64,000 nt of DNA from positions 12,606,282-12,670,281 of the forward strand of contig BROE01000022.1 in NCBI GenBank assembly GCA_036571765.1, written 5' to 3'. Position 1 is the first letter of the stretch. Every line of letters begins with the position of its first letter. Below, in pieces: positions 48,401 through 61,000 of the stretch. Under the pieces are notes generated by a model. That model ran no database searches and had not been told where the DNA came from. It worked only from the letters and a program-made list of their open reading frames with translations. The stretch comes from Plecoglossus altivelis (lineage: Eukaryota; Chordata; Actinopteri; Osmeriformes; Plecoglossidae). The position numbers were made by a program, and so were the translations under genes.

Positions 48401-51400
48401 ACCACCCACCTTCACCCTCCACCTCCATCTGTCTACACATTTATATGTACTTCTGTCCATCCATCTTTCCTGAATAAAATGTCTTTTAGTTTGGACATTC
48501 ATATTCATTGTTGTTTCGGGTTCAGCCACAACGAAATGTGAGATGGCTTCTCATAAATGATTACTAATAATAAGTACTTGATTGATTTCCAGGGAGATCC
48601 AGGTCGCCCAGGGAGACCAGGACATGTCGGCCCTCCTGGAGATCCTGGAGAGAAGGTACAGTAATGGTACAGTCCTGGAAATCCTGGAGTGAAGGTACAG
48701 TAATGGTACAGTCCCAGTGGTTCTGGATGTAAGGTACAATAAGTGTACAGTCACAGCTCATCACAAGTCACAGGGTAGCAGACTGACTAGGTGTTTCCAT
48801 TTGGATGTAACACTGTGAGAGATGTGATGAAGAGGCAAAGTGACAGTGTCTCTTGTTGCTCAGGGCGAAGAAGGTATCCCTGGAGGTGCTGGCCTGCCAG
48901 GAACCAAAGGATTAACGGTATTATAGAATATAGAAACCTTCCTTCATTAGAATCAGTTGTAGTCTTTGAAGCAACCTAATTTAATTTTAATTAATTTGAC
49001 TTATTTTTAGGGGGAAAATGGACTACCTGGACGAATAGGGGACCCTGTAAGCTAACTTCCACCATCCAAACATTTAAGCAAATGCATTAGCTCTGGTTAA
49101 TGATGAAGTCTAAATCACATGCCTGTGTTCTTGTGACCAGGGTAGAAGAGGAGACCCCGGACCAAAGGGAAGACCAGGAAGAAGTGGAAGCAAAGGACAA
49201 AAGGTACAGTCACAGAGGGACAGAGTACAGTCACAAATGGACAGGGCACAGTCACAGAGGGACAGAGTACAGTCACAGAGGGACAAGGTACAGTCATGGA
49301 GGGACAAGGTGCAGTCACCGAGGGACAGAATATAGTCATGGATGGCTGATGAGCAGTTTTATAAAGAAACCATATTACAAAATATATGCATGAGGGACAG
49401 TTCTTGGGATGGTGGTAGTCATCTGAACATGCTATTTATGAATTCAAATCAGTTACAATCACTTTTAATAGTTTAATAGTCAGCTATTTCATGTACATGT
49501 AAGATTCAGCCTCTGCTACAATGTTGACATTTTTTGCTGATGAATTGAAATTTAAAGGAGCTCTTCTAATGTAAATATGTTTGTGTTTATTGATATTTGT
49601 TTGTCCTCAGGGTGAGTTAGGATCTGAAGGGTCAAGAGGCCCCCCTGGTGCTTCTGGAGACAAGGGGTCAAAGGTGAGGTGTGTGCGTGTGTGCTTCCAC
49701 CAGGTCGAAATAACAGTACTAAACAGATAATGACTCATTGCCAACTCTAGCCTTAACCCTGACCAAAGACAACACAATCTTTATGACTGAAGATGCGCTG
49801 ACTCATCCTAGTCTTGATGCACTGCTAATCTGGACTACTGGGCTCCTCTTTCCACACAAACACATACACAGAATGTTCACATGGATCACTGTGGCAGGAC
49901 AAACACTCCTTCACATTGTTCAAGGTTGAGTGTAGATGATTAATGGTGTGACAGCTTTTCCAACCTCATCAATGAGGGTTTCATCTCTATTCTAACCTTG
50001 TCTTCTTTTAGGGGGACTTTGGCCTTCCTGGGCCGAGGGGCCAGCCTGGTTCCCCAGGAGAAAATGGACCACAAGTATGCTATATACCACACTAGATTAC
50101 TTACACTCTGTAAACAAGTATGGACCACAAGTATGCTGTATTTAACAAATACTGTGACAACATTATGGAATACTTCCTTATTTTGTACATCTGGCACAGT
50201 GCATAGCTCATGTTTATATTCTGAATACCAGAATACACATTCCACAAAATAAAGATTGTGAGGGCACAGTGAATGGATCAAGGAGTGGTCAGTAGATCTG
50301 TGCTCTGCGTCTACAGGGTGCTTCTGGGGAGGCAGGGGACCCCGGTGTCAGAGGGAACACGGGCGCTCCAGGACCCAAGGTTAGGGACCAGGCCCAAGGG
50401 GGCCATTTGCATTCCACATCTCCACAACAAATATACAGCAAAACTGACATCCACCCTTTTATTCCCTCGAAGGGCGACGTCGGCAGAGCTGGCTTTGGCT
50501 ATCCTGGATTGAGAGGGTCCACGGTATGGTTGGATATCTGCTGCTGAATGAATTTTTGTCTTGAGTTTTAGATCCATTCTGTCTGTCCGTAGTATAAGAG
50601 CCATACTGCATCTCTGTAGAATTAGAGCCATAGTATCTGTAGTATTAAAACCACCCTGTTTCAGTATTAGAGCCATTCTGTTCACATTACAAGGTCTTCC
50701 AGGATTTGCTGTGTGCTTTTGAAGTTATGCACACTTTTGAATTGAATGAAATATTGTTGTGTATTACAATTGTTATGTTACATTCTGTGTTGTGTTGTGT
50801 GACTGATCTTTTTAGGGGGGCAGGGGTGGTAAAGGTGGGGTTGGACCTCGGGGCAGTCGAGGGGAGTGTGGTCAGAAAGGTGGTCCAGGGCCTAAAGGAG
50901 TCCCTGGTGAACCCGTGAGTTCAGACAATTAGAAAAACATTCCAATTTAAATATACTGTATTAACGGTACTACGCAACCTTGGAAAAAATATTCAGATTC
51001 AAAGGAAATAAGACCATGCAATTTTATAAAATTACCTTGAATACAACATTCTTGAAAAGAAAGTAATCTTGTTTCTGTGCAATAGTATGGTGTTTTTGGC
51101 ACTTACAAAGCAGCACTATTTCAGGGAAATTCCAGAGAAAACTATTTCCAGTGAAGTGGGTCTTTAGTTTTTCTCTTCTTCCAGGGAGAGCCAGGTTCAC
51201 AGGGGGAGCCGGGAAGCAGGGGACCCATAGGAGACCCCGGGTCAGACGTAAGAACCACACATCTAAAGAAAACCAACTGTTTGACTTGGAGTTAATCCAG
51301 CAGTTTCCTCAGAGGACATAATCTCATAGCATGCATAAACACACAACTATAAATACATAGAATAGCAATTGGACAGTCTTTAAACAAAAAGATATAGATC

Positions 51401-54400
51401 AGTTGTTAACCAGTAACTGACTATTTTGATCTTTCTTGTTAGGGTGACCGTGGACCAGTGGGGGACCCTGGACTTACAGTAAGCACAGCTCTCATATGAA
51501 GATTTCAGACCTATTCTCACACACATAAACAAACACAACTATTAAAGATCAGCACTTGATACCACTAATGTGTGTGTGTTAAACAGGAATGTGACGTGAT
51601 GAGCTATGTCAGAGAGACTTGTGGTTGTTGTGGTAAGTTAAAGAGCTGTTTTCATACTGGGGGACAATGTGCGTGCTTTGAGGCGCATGTTACATATTAT
51701 TTATCAGATGCTTTCATCCCAAATAGCATACACGTACTAAAGGTCTGAACTCACAAGACAATTCACACATTTAGGCGCACAGTATCACTGAACAATATTT
51801 AACAATGGACAAGCATTGAACAACCCTTTACTACCTAGAACTGAGCAGGACACACAATACAGTGACACAATACAAGAAAAATGCCTAAACACAGCTAGCC
51901 AATTAGGAGTCCATGTGTTCAAGACAACAACTGTTTAAAACCTGAGGCTGACAGAACGTCTGTGTTCCTCAAGACTGCGAGAAGCGTTGCGGCGCTCTGG
52001 ACATCGTGTTTGTGATTGACAGCTCAGAGAGTGTTGGGATGACCAACTTTACCCTGGAGAAGAACTTTGTGATTAGCACCATCAACAGGTTGGGCTCCCT
52101 GGCCAGCGACCCCTCGTCTGAGACAGGTAGGATCTATGCTGAGACAAGTACTGTAAGATATTCAGCCATGCTGATACAGTTACTATACGATCCTTGGTCT
52201 TGCTGGTGTAGCTTCCCCCTAACAGTCTGACCCAGCCCATATCCATTCATAGAAGGAGATTCTGGATGTTAGGGTCAAAAACACCATAGCCCTACCAATA
52301 CTTAATGGCAGAACAGAGGTAGAGTTTGCATTTAGGATGATAAATATGTTTGTTCATCGCTGACCAACATTAAAACCAAACCTATGTCCTTGTCCCTGCT
52401 GTAAGAACATTCTTAGATACATTATTGAAGGTGCAGATCAGTGTTGTCGAGTAGGGAGGTAGAGAGAGGACGTACTGTCATTTCACCAAGTCCCTTTATA
52501 CTGCCTTTCTCCTCTTTGTCTTTCCTCATCTCCTTCTTACCCCTCTCATCCCTGTCACCCATTCTCTCTCTGCGTCACCCGTTTTTGCTTCTTCTACAGG
52601 GACCCGGGTGGGAGTGGTCCAGTACAGTCACGACGGAACGTTCGAGGCCATCCAACTTGACGACGTCAACATCAACTCCCTGTCGGCCTTCAAGACGGCA
52701 GTGAAGAACCTGCAGTGGATAGCAGGAGGGACCTGGACGCCCTCCGCTCTCAAGTTCGCCTACGACAACCTGATCAGGGACGGCCGGCGGGTTGCCGCCA
52801 GGGTGTCCGTGGTTGTAGTCACTGATGGCCGTTACGACCCACGCGATGACGACACTCTGCTCCAATACCTCTGTAATGACCCCAGCCTGGACGTTAGCGC
52901 CATTGGCGTGGGTGACATTTTCGGTCAGAAGGAGGAGCCAGAGAGTTTGATCTCTATCACCTGCAAGCACCAAGGACGAGTGTCTGTCATGAACCACTTC
53001 GCTGACCTGATGGCCGAGGATTTCATTGACCAGATGGAGACCGTTCTCTGCCCTGGTGAGTCGCCACCGTGCCAGTCAGGTCACGTCTTTCGCAAGCACA
53101 TTGAAAAATATCCAATGCTGATCGAAGTACTTAATCATGAGTTAAGTTTCGTAAAGCTAAAAATCCATCCATTCTTCCACTTATCCGGGGCCGAGTCGCA
53201 GGCGCAGCTGTCTGAGCAGAGAGGCCCAGACTTCCTCCTCCACACACACACCTCCTCCAGCTCCTCTGGGGGGATCCCAAGGCGTTCCCAGGCCAGCCAA
53301 GAGACATAGTCCTTCCAGAGTGTCCTGGATCTCCCCCGTGACCACCTCTCGGTGGGAAATGTCTGGAACACCTCCCGAGGGAGGCGTCCAGGAGGTATCT
53401 GAAATAGATGTCCGAGCCACCTCAGATGACTCCTCTCAACGTGAAGGAGCAGTGGCTCTACTCTTAGCTCCTCCTGTGTGACCGAGCTCCTCACCCTATC
53501 TCTGAGGGAGTGCCCTGCCACCCTGCAAATGAAAACCCATTTCCACCGCTTGTATCCACAGTCAAAGCTTATGACCATAGGTGAAAGTAGGAACGTAGAT
53601 TGACAGTGGTAAATCAAGAGCTTTGCCTTTCGGCTAAGCTCCTTCTTCACCACTATGGGGCGATACAGAGACTGCATCACTGCAGACGCTGCACCGATCC
53701 ACTTGTCAATCTCATGTTCCGTCCTTCCCTCGCTCGTGAACAAGACCCCGAGATACTTAAACTCCTCCACTTGAGGCAAGGAGTCTCCACCCACTTTTCT
53801 CTGGTCGAGAACTATGTCCTCGGATTTAGAGGTGCTGATTCTCATCCCGACCGCTTCACACTTGGCTCATCATCACAGCTGCAAACCGCTCTAGTGCATG
53901 CTGTAGGTCCCGGTCCGATGAAGCCATCAGGACAACATAATCTGCAAATAGTAGAGATGAGATCCTGAGCTCCCCAAACCATACACCCTACGGCCCCTGG
54001 CTGTGCCTAGACATTTTGTCCATAAAAACAATAAACAGAACTGGTGACAAAGGGCAGCCCTGGCAGAGACCGACATGCTCAGAGAACAAGTCCGACTTAC
54101 TACCGGTCATACAAGGACCAGACGGCCCTGAGCAAAGGGCCCCGGGCGCCGTACTCCCAGCAAACCCTCCACAGGACACTACGAGGGACACGGTTGAACG
54201 CCTTCTCCAGATCCACAAAGCACATGTGAAATGGTTGGGCAAACTTCCATGATCCCTCAAGCATGTGATGGAGAGTATAGAGCTGGTCCAGTGTTCCACA
54301 ACTGGGATGAAAACTACACTGCTCCTTCTGAATTCAAGGTTCGATTATCGGTCGGATTCTCCTCTCTAGTACCCTGGCGTGGGCCTTATCGGGGAGGCTG

Positions 54401-57373
54401 AGGAGTGTGATCCCCTCCGGAACACACCCTCCGGTCTCCGGTGGTACCCCTTCTTATGAAGGGGTACCACCACCCTGGTCTGCCAGTCCAGAGGTACCGT
54501 CCCAAGCTGCCATGCACTGTTGCAGAGGCGTATCAGCCACGACAGCCCCACAACATCCAGAGACTTAAGATATACTCAGGATGGATCTCATCTACCCCCG
54601 GGGCTTTGCCACCGAGGAGCCCACCAACCACCTCGGTGACTTCCGCCTGGGTGATCAATGATTCCGCCTCCAGGTCCCCAGCCTCTGCTTCCTCCTCGGA
54701 AGACGTAACGGCAGGATTGAGGAGATGCTCAAAGTATTCCTTCCACCGTCCAACAACTTCCCCAGTTGAGGTCAGCAACTCCCCGCCCGCACCATAAACG
54801 GTGTTGGTGAAGCACTGCTTCTACCTCCTGAGTCGGCGAACGGTTTGCCTGAATTTCCTTGAGGCTGTCCGATAGTCCTTCTCCATGGCCTCCCCAAATT
54901 CCTCCCAGACCCGGGTTTTTGCCTCTGCGATCACCCGAGCCGCGGCATGCTTGGCCTGCCGATACCCGTCATCAGGTCTCAGGAGTCCAACAAGCCAACC
55001 AGGCTCGATAGAAGTCCTTCTTCAGTTTAATAGCATCCCTTACTTCCAGTGTCTACCACCGGGTTCGGGAATTGCCTCCACGACTGATACCAGAGACCTT
55101 ACAACTGCATCTCCGGGCTGTCGCATTGACAACAGAGGCTGAGAACATGGTCCACTCAGAATCAATGTCCCCAGTCCCCCCTGGGATCTGTGAGAAGCTC
55201 TCCCGGAGGTGCGAGTTGAAGACCCTGCTGACAGAGAGCTTCACCAGACGTTGCCAACAGACCCTCACAATATGCTTGGGCCTGCCAAGTCTGTCCGGCT
55301 TCCTCCCCCACCAGCTGTTCCAGCTCACGACCAGGTGGTGATCGGTTGACAGCTCCGCCCCTTTCTTCACCCAAGTGTCTGAGACACATGGCCACAGGGC
55401 AGAGGACATGACAATAAAGTCAATCATCGACCTTCAGCCTAGAGCGTCACGGTGCCATGTGCACTGACGCCCTGGTGCTCGAACATGGTGTTTGTTATGG
55501 ATGAACTGTGACTAGCACAGAAGTCCAATAACAAAACATTGCTCAGGTTCAGATTGGGGGGGGCCGTTCTTCCCAATCACTCCTCGCCAGGCGTCACTGT
55601 CGTTGCCCACGTGGGTGTGAAGTCCTCCAGCAGAGCAATGGAGTTCCCGGTCAGTGCACCATCCAGTACTCCTCCCGGGAACTCCAAGAAGACCGGGTAC
55701 TCTGCACCGTTATTCGGCCCATAGGCCGACACAAAAGTGAGAGACCTCCTCCTGGATTGAAGGCACAGGGAAGAGACCCTCTCGTTCACTGGGGTAAATG
55801 CTAACATGTGGCGGCTGAGCCGTGGGCCTATGAGCAAGCCCATGCCAATCCAGTCTCTCTTGAGGATAATGGATCTGGAACCCAAGCTGTGCGTGGAGGC
55901 GAAGCCGACTATATCTAGCCAGTAACACTCGACCTCCCGCACAAGCTCAGGCTCCTTCCCCGCCAGTGAGGTGACATTCCATGTCTCCAGCACTAGAGAC
56001 TGTGTGCATGGCCTCAGTCGTCCATGCACTTGCCCCTGACCACTGTCAAAACACACTGCAGTCCCTACAGTCCTTCCTGTGGGAGGTGGGCCTGCAGGAA
56101 GGTTGTTCCACTTTGCCTTTCCGGGTTATTCCCAGACAGGTCCCATTGGCAAAAACCCGGCCACCAGGCGCTAGCCTTCAAGCACCCACTCCAGGCCTGG
56201 CTCCAGGCTGGGGCCCTGGTAACGCCACTCCGGGCGACGTAGTGGATCTCGTTGGTTTTGTCATAATAGGGGGTAGAGGTGAACTGCGCTCAATCTGGAT
56301 AGTCACCTAGGACCAGTTTGCCTTGGGAGACCCTACCAGGGGCTTATTGCCCCCAATAACATAGCTCCTAGGATCATTCGCGCACTCAAACCCCTCCACC
56401 ATGTTAAAGTGGCAGTTAAAGGAGGGGTAAAGCTATAAATAACTATCAACCGTCACAAGGGCATGTACACCAAAACACCAAGGATAACCTGTCTGCCCAT
56501 CTAGACTCAAATGAGGGAGAATAAATGCATCTACATCAAATCAGCACCTATGATTTATGATGGTTTTGATATATAATTTCCCACCTGTGACACCTAATAA
56601 TACATTCTTTCATTCTGAAACAATCTAATCAACACCATTTATTGTTTCTTTTTCAGAGCCTGTTATCGTATGCCCAGACCTGCCATGTCAAACGGGTAGG
56701 ATTTAATCTGATTACATAATTATTTCAAATAGAATCCAGATGAATACTGAGGGTTTTGTCTGTGCTTCCAGAACCAGACCTGGGCAGGTGCAGAGAGCGA
56801 GCCGTGGATCTCATCTTTCTGTTGGATGGCTCTGAGCGTTTAGGTGAGAAGAATTTCCAACACGTCCTTGACTTCGTGGCAAGGGTGGCACACAGCCTCA
56901 CTCTGGCGAAGGACGACAAGGACCGCATGCGTGCACGCCTGGCCCTGCTCCAGTATAGCAAGAACAAGAACGTAGTGGCGTTCGGTCTCACTCACGACCT
57001 GGAGGTCATCACCAATGGCTTGGTCCGCCTGTCCTACCTAGACTCCACATCGGAGCTGGAGCCAGCAATTGCCTATGTTGTTGACAACATAGTCAAGAGA
57101 GGCACAACACTCCTGACCAGGAGTAATGCTGAAGTCTCTTTTGTCTTCATCACCGACGGCACCTCTGAGGTAACTGACCGCCTGGATGAAGCGGTCCAAG
57201 CTATGCGCAGGGTACAGGCTGTTACAACAGTGATCACTACAGGAAGCGATGTTGACCAGGATGTCCTTTTGAAGCTGGCCATGGGCGACCAGTTTGCCAT
57301 CTTCAAAGGGCTAGACCTGTTTGATGCCTCCAAGACAAGCGTCTTTGAACACTTCTTTAGGTGGGTTTGTTAA
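45457..57373 (+). CDS. col6a2: Collagen VI alpha-2-like chain
   Basis: Secreted subunit of microfibrillar collagen VI. Coding exons: 45457-45661 (signal peptide and Pro-rich N terminus), 45846-46453 (N-terminal VWA), 46577-46597, 46700-46765, then Gly-X-Y exons 46856-46909, 47568-47612, 47706-47732, 47823-47849, 47986-48030, 48168-48221, 48325-48387, 48593-48655, 48864-48917, 49011-49046, 49141-49203, 49611-49673, 50012-50074, 50317-50379, 50473-50523, 50816-50914, 51185-51247 and 51443-51478. C-terminal exons: 51587-51632, 51974-52126, 52600-53055, 56657-56695 and 56772-57373. They sum to 1054 codons plus stop. The helix is 335 residues, the collagen VI length, with one Gly-X imperfection in the 50473 exon, an RGD in the 49141 exon and Cys in the 48168 and 50816 exons. 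The junction ECDVMSYVRETCGCC and C1 domain (FVIDSSESV, GGTWTPSALKFAYD) match alpha-2(VI). The C2 domain has FLLDGSERL. The first VWA has DTSET. Whether this is the canonical col6a2 or a fish paralogue is unresolved; col6a1 is not adjacent. Confidence 0.88.
48637..48756 (+). repeat. 39-bp tandem repeat spanning a collagen exon-intron border
   Basis: Two 39-bp units at 48656-48694 and 48695-48733, followed by a partial unit, each ending in a Gly-X-Y-like stretch plus aag and a new gtaca. They echo the last 19 bases of the exon ending at 48655 together with its splice donor. Confidence 0.85.
49204..49329 (+). repeat. 21-bp minisatellite starting at a collagen splice donor
   Basis: Six 21-bp units, each opening with gtacagtca or a variant and continuing with gagggaca. 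The first g of unit 1 is the first base of the intron after the exon 49141-49203. The unit length is a multiple of three, and the collagen frame stays open through all six units to TAG at 49333-49335. Confidence 0.9.
51690..51915 (-). mobile_element. SINE-like remnant in a collagen intron
   Basis: The plus strand has tttatcagatgctttcatcc with aaatagcatac, then ggtctgaactcac, and near its end agctagccaattagg. This resembles a reverse-oriented SINE tail and tRNA-like body with an internal insertion. Assignment is tentative. Confidence 0.35.
53160..56430 (-). mobile_element. Decayed RTE/Rex3-type LINE retrotransposon
   Basis: An antisense non-LTR element fills most of the collagen intron 53056-56656. 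Read on the minus strand, an apurinic-endonuclease-like region (about 56056-55577, LVLETWNVTSLAGKEPELVR, later FVSAYGPNN) is followed by reverse transcriptase pieces. These are GGLLGGKAPGVDEIHPEYI near 54600, FVDLEKAFNRVPR near 54200, and GCPLSPVLFIVFMDKMSRH near 54030. A C-terminal part has LPQVEEFKYLGVLFTSEGR and RSHLRWLGHLFQIPPGRLP. The coding is split over several frames by stops and frameshifts. The catalytic FADD appears as FADY near 53940. The 3' end carries the atccatccattcttcc-type terminus. It is nearly full length but inactive. Confidence 0.85.
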
Positions 57374-58077
57374 CCAAGGGTGCCTTTTATGTAATGATCA
57401 CTTAGTCTTTTTGGGACAAGGGTCCCAAGAAGGTTGGGATGTGATAGATGTCATAGCCACTTTGTTTATAATAGAGGTTAAAAAGAGTAGGTGCTCTCCA
57501 AGTTAGCACTTTATGTGGTTCTGTATTATATGAATCTATTGTATAGCTCAGTGATAGACCACTTAATGGCAGACCGAACAAATGTCTCAAAATGTCTCTC
57601 ATAAAATAATCTGCTTAACTACTTTGTTTCCTGTGTTTTGGATAATGCAGTGCAAAAGTAATTAATGGACATTATACGATTACCACTCACCAAACATGAG
57701 TTTATTCTAACATCAGGATCAAGACAAAGTTACATTGTAGATGCTGGTTTCTGTTGGGTGACGTACCGAGAGCTTTGGGGATGTATTTTTAAACAAATTA
57801 CAATTTCCCACAGTAAACAAAAAAAAATACTTTTGTCTCTGCTACTCAACTGTTGTATTTCAATCTAAGACACTCTAGTTTATCAAGCAAAAGCATTAGT
57901 GGTCAGTAACTCCTCGCTCATAGAATGCTGCTTGTCTGCCGAGCAACGTTTAATATCTAAGACAAAGACTTAGTCCAGTCTGTGAACTAGCTACGTGGGA
58001 GTGCTGGAGGTGGCATTCTGTTTGGTCCAGTTCCCTGGAATGGTTCTCCACCAGGGTCAGCACTATCAAAGAGCTGT
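57374..58077. other. Tail-to-tail spacer between the collagen and xrcc5 genes
   Basis: About 700 bp hold both 3' untranslated regions. TTTATT at 57701-57706 (AATAAA on the minus strand) could polyadenylate xrcc5 about 370 bp after its stop. No plus-strand AATAAA for the collagen gene was spotted. No other feature. Confidence 0.5.
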
Positions 58078-61000
58078 TCACATCATGTCCAGCTGTACAG
58101 GAAGAACACACCCAGGATTGTTATCTGATGGGCGATCGCACACATACACACATGTCCTCTTACAGAGGCACAGGAATCCAACTAAGGCGTAATACAACTG
58201 AAGCTAGCCACGTTACAGAACTCTGACCAGATTTTATCATGCAATAATATGACCAGAAGAGAGAGATTCTTACCAGGTCATCCACGTCATCAGCACCTCC
58301 CTCTGCAGGAGCAGCCATCACTTCCTCCTTCACCCCCATCAGCAGGAACTAAGAACATGAGCAGTGTTAGATCAGGTCTGTCCAGGCCATCCAAAATGTC
58401 CACACTCTTACTGTTAGCAAAGCATAGTTGCATCACATATAATGATATCCCGTTGGTAATGATGCCATCACATAGGTGATAGAAGGCAGCGGTTCATTCC
58501 ACTAACCTCTTTGGCTTCTTGTTTAGAGACGGTGCTTTCCTCCACCTCATCCTTGTTGATCAGAGTCAGGACATCTGTCAATCAGAACACAATGGGTCAA
58601 GGGTTACCAAGCAAGCTACTGATGTTTCATACCAGACAAGAGGGTCCTACTGTAGGGGGTTAAAAGGGTTGCAATGTTGGGTCAAATTCAGGAACAGCTG
58701 GTATGACAGATCTAAACCACAAAATCTAGCCAACCAGATGAAAGACTAAAAGTTGGCAAAGATGGAACTGATTCAATGGTTTCATGGCACTCAGTATCGC
58801 ACAACAAGTGTGACATTCATTCTTTCTTTAGTGTCACACTTGATGTGTGACACTAAAGAAAGAATGAGCATATGTGTGAGAGGTGTGTTTGCGTCAGACG
58901 AGGGCTACCTTGAGCCAGAAGCCCCCAGAAGTCATGCAGGCCCCACTCTGGAATGTTTCTTTTCAGGGATTGGAGGTAGCTGTTAAAGAGCTCAGCATTA
59001 CCGGCCTGTAAGGGACACACTCATATTAAGTTCTCCTGTCATTTACCCCCCACCACCCCACACACACACAGTGTAGAGATGTGTTTGATAGCGTTCACCT
59101 TGACAGACTGCTCTCTGAAGGCCTGGATACAGGAGATGGCCTTCATATAGTAATCAGTGCTCTTCTGGGACACCAGCTGCGTGATTCTATCAATCAACTG
59201 TTGACATACTGGAACACACACACATTTTACCATAGAGAGTTTGCACATCCCTGAGGAAGCCCCATTGTTGGACTAACAACAATGGTTGGAATGATAAAGC
59301 AGGGATGAACACACTGTGAATCAGCGATGCAGTAACAGAGGTCATTGGTCTCACCCTCTCCAAATGGAAGGCTCTTCTGGCAGACCAGGCTGTAGAAGTC
59401 TCTAACTGGCTCCACACTGCCCACCTGCCCAAGACAACCACAAGCCAGTGATTTTACTCTATTTATGTCTTCCACCACAACTACTCTGATACAGGCATGG
59501 ATCTTAGAGTAACTATCAGTACCAAATAAAAATAAGTTAGACCCCCCCATGCTAAACTCATTTACTCTGGTCTTGATTTCAATTTATTTCTGAATATTGT
59601 GTGGTAAATCCCTGCTATTTGCTTCTAGTGGTTGAAAAAGAAAGTGAATTGAGGATTTATTCTTAGATAATCCCACTTATCACAGGGAGCGGGTTTATGA
59701 CCACTCTCAGGCAGTGCCGTGCAAGCGGTTGCCTCTTACCGAACTGACGCTGCCTGCCGTGATGTCGGCCAGGTTAAAGTCCTCATCCTCGTCCGGTTTC
59801 ACCTTCTTCGCATCAGGCTCCCTAGAGCTGCGGGGGACAGACAACAGGAAGTTACGTCCACAACCGAGCCATCACCTTGACACAACCGACAGAGCAATGT
59901 CGGCCCTATACCAACACGAAAGTTAGAGGGGTCAACACCATTGGTGCTGTTCGCGTTGGATTCTTTTTTGTGTGTTTAAAATTGAAATTACCAGCCTTGA
60001 AATTGTTAAGAGGAGCAGCACAGAGAATTACAAAGTAATCCACTTTGGAAATAGTTTCTTGCAAAGAAACTCCCATTCAGTTTAAGGGCGACTCTACCAT
60101 TAGATTAACCCTGTCCCCATTCGAACCTTTCTCCTGCCCCCCCTTCTCTCACCTGCAGCCAAATATCTGGACACTGGTCTTCAAGTCCTTTGTCTTCACC
60201 GCCTCCTTGAGAGGGAACCTCTTTTTCAGCTCCTCTAGAGGGGCATGACAGCGGGCGCTGACCGCAGGGGGCCGCTCCAGAGAGGCAAGTAGCCATGGCT
60301 CTCCGGACGGGAGGGGGGCATTGGGGTTCAACCCCCGATGGTGCAGGCACTGGTGGGAAGAAGGTTGGTAAAGGGGGATGATGCGGGGTTAGGGAGAGGG
60401 TAAAGGTAGGTTGATACAGAGGGAGGGTTGGGAAGATTCAGAGGGAGGGAGAGGGTTGGAAGTGAGGGGAGGGGAGAATATTCATGATCCAGGAAGTAGT
60501 AGAGCTGCGTGGGTGTCAATTGCTATAATCATTATTCTGAAAATGCTTGATCTTTGTTTGGACTTGGTGACAGCTCTAAAGGTGAAACGACAGTGTTCCT
60601 TCCCTCCCTGGACAGGGGCCTACCTGGAACAGCCTCTGTAAGGCCGGGTTCTGGATGTCGTGGACCCTAAAAAGGTCTTCTGGCTTCCCGCCCTCCCTCT
60701 CTTCCACCAGCATCATGGAGTCTATGACGGAGTCCATGGCTGCCAGCTGGGCCTCTGGAGAAAAGCAGACCACAACAGCATCATACTTCTGACCTCTGCC
60801 GGCTACTAGGAACGCTGAGGGTTTCACTCCAAGGGGTTTATATAGAAGTATGCGATGAGTTAGGCATAGCTGAGCTCGGTGAAGGAATGAGGTTCCTGTA
60901 GTTAACTTGCTTACATGGCGATTAAACTACCGGCTGGATCCTGTGAAAACAGCAGAGGTGGGTGTCACGGCTCCTACCTGAAGGAGTGAATTTCTTGTTG

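Noticed and set aside
48656..49335. Regularly spaced short repeats as a CRISPR-like array
   Set aside because: The units are contiguous tandem repeats without unique spacers, in a vertebrate collagen gene.
49100..49393. 97-codon ORF with repeated SHRGTEY-like units
   Set aside because: Out-of-frame reading of the collagen exon and its 21-bp intronic minisatellite, not an independent repeat protein.
54440..54475. Inverted repeat around ggtaccccttc within the LINE
   Set aside because: It falls in the reverse transcriptase coding region and is explained by point changes in the ancestral element sequence. No sign of independent function.
53135..56056. Reverse transcriptase-like ORFs as a possible reverse transcriptase-based defence system or host gene
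   Set aside because: They line up as one broken RTE/Rex3-type LINE with endonuclease, reverse transcriptase and typical 3' end. A retroelement relic, not a novel system.
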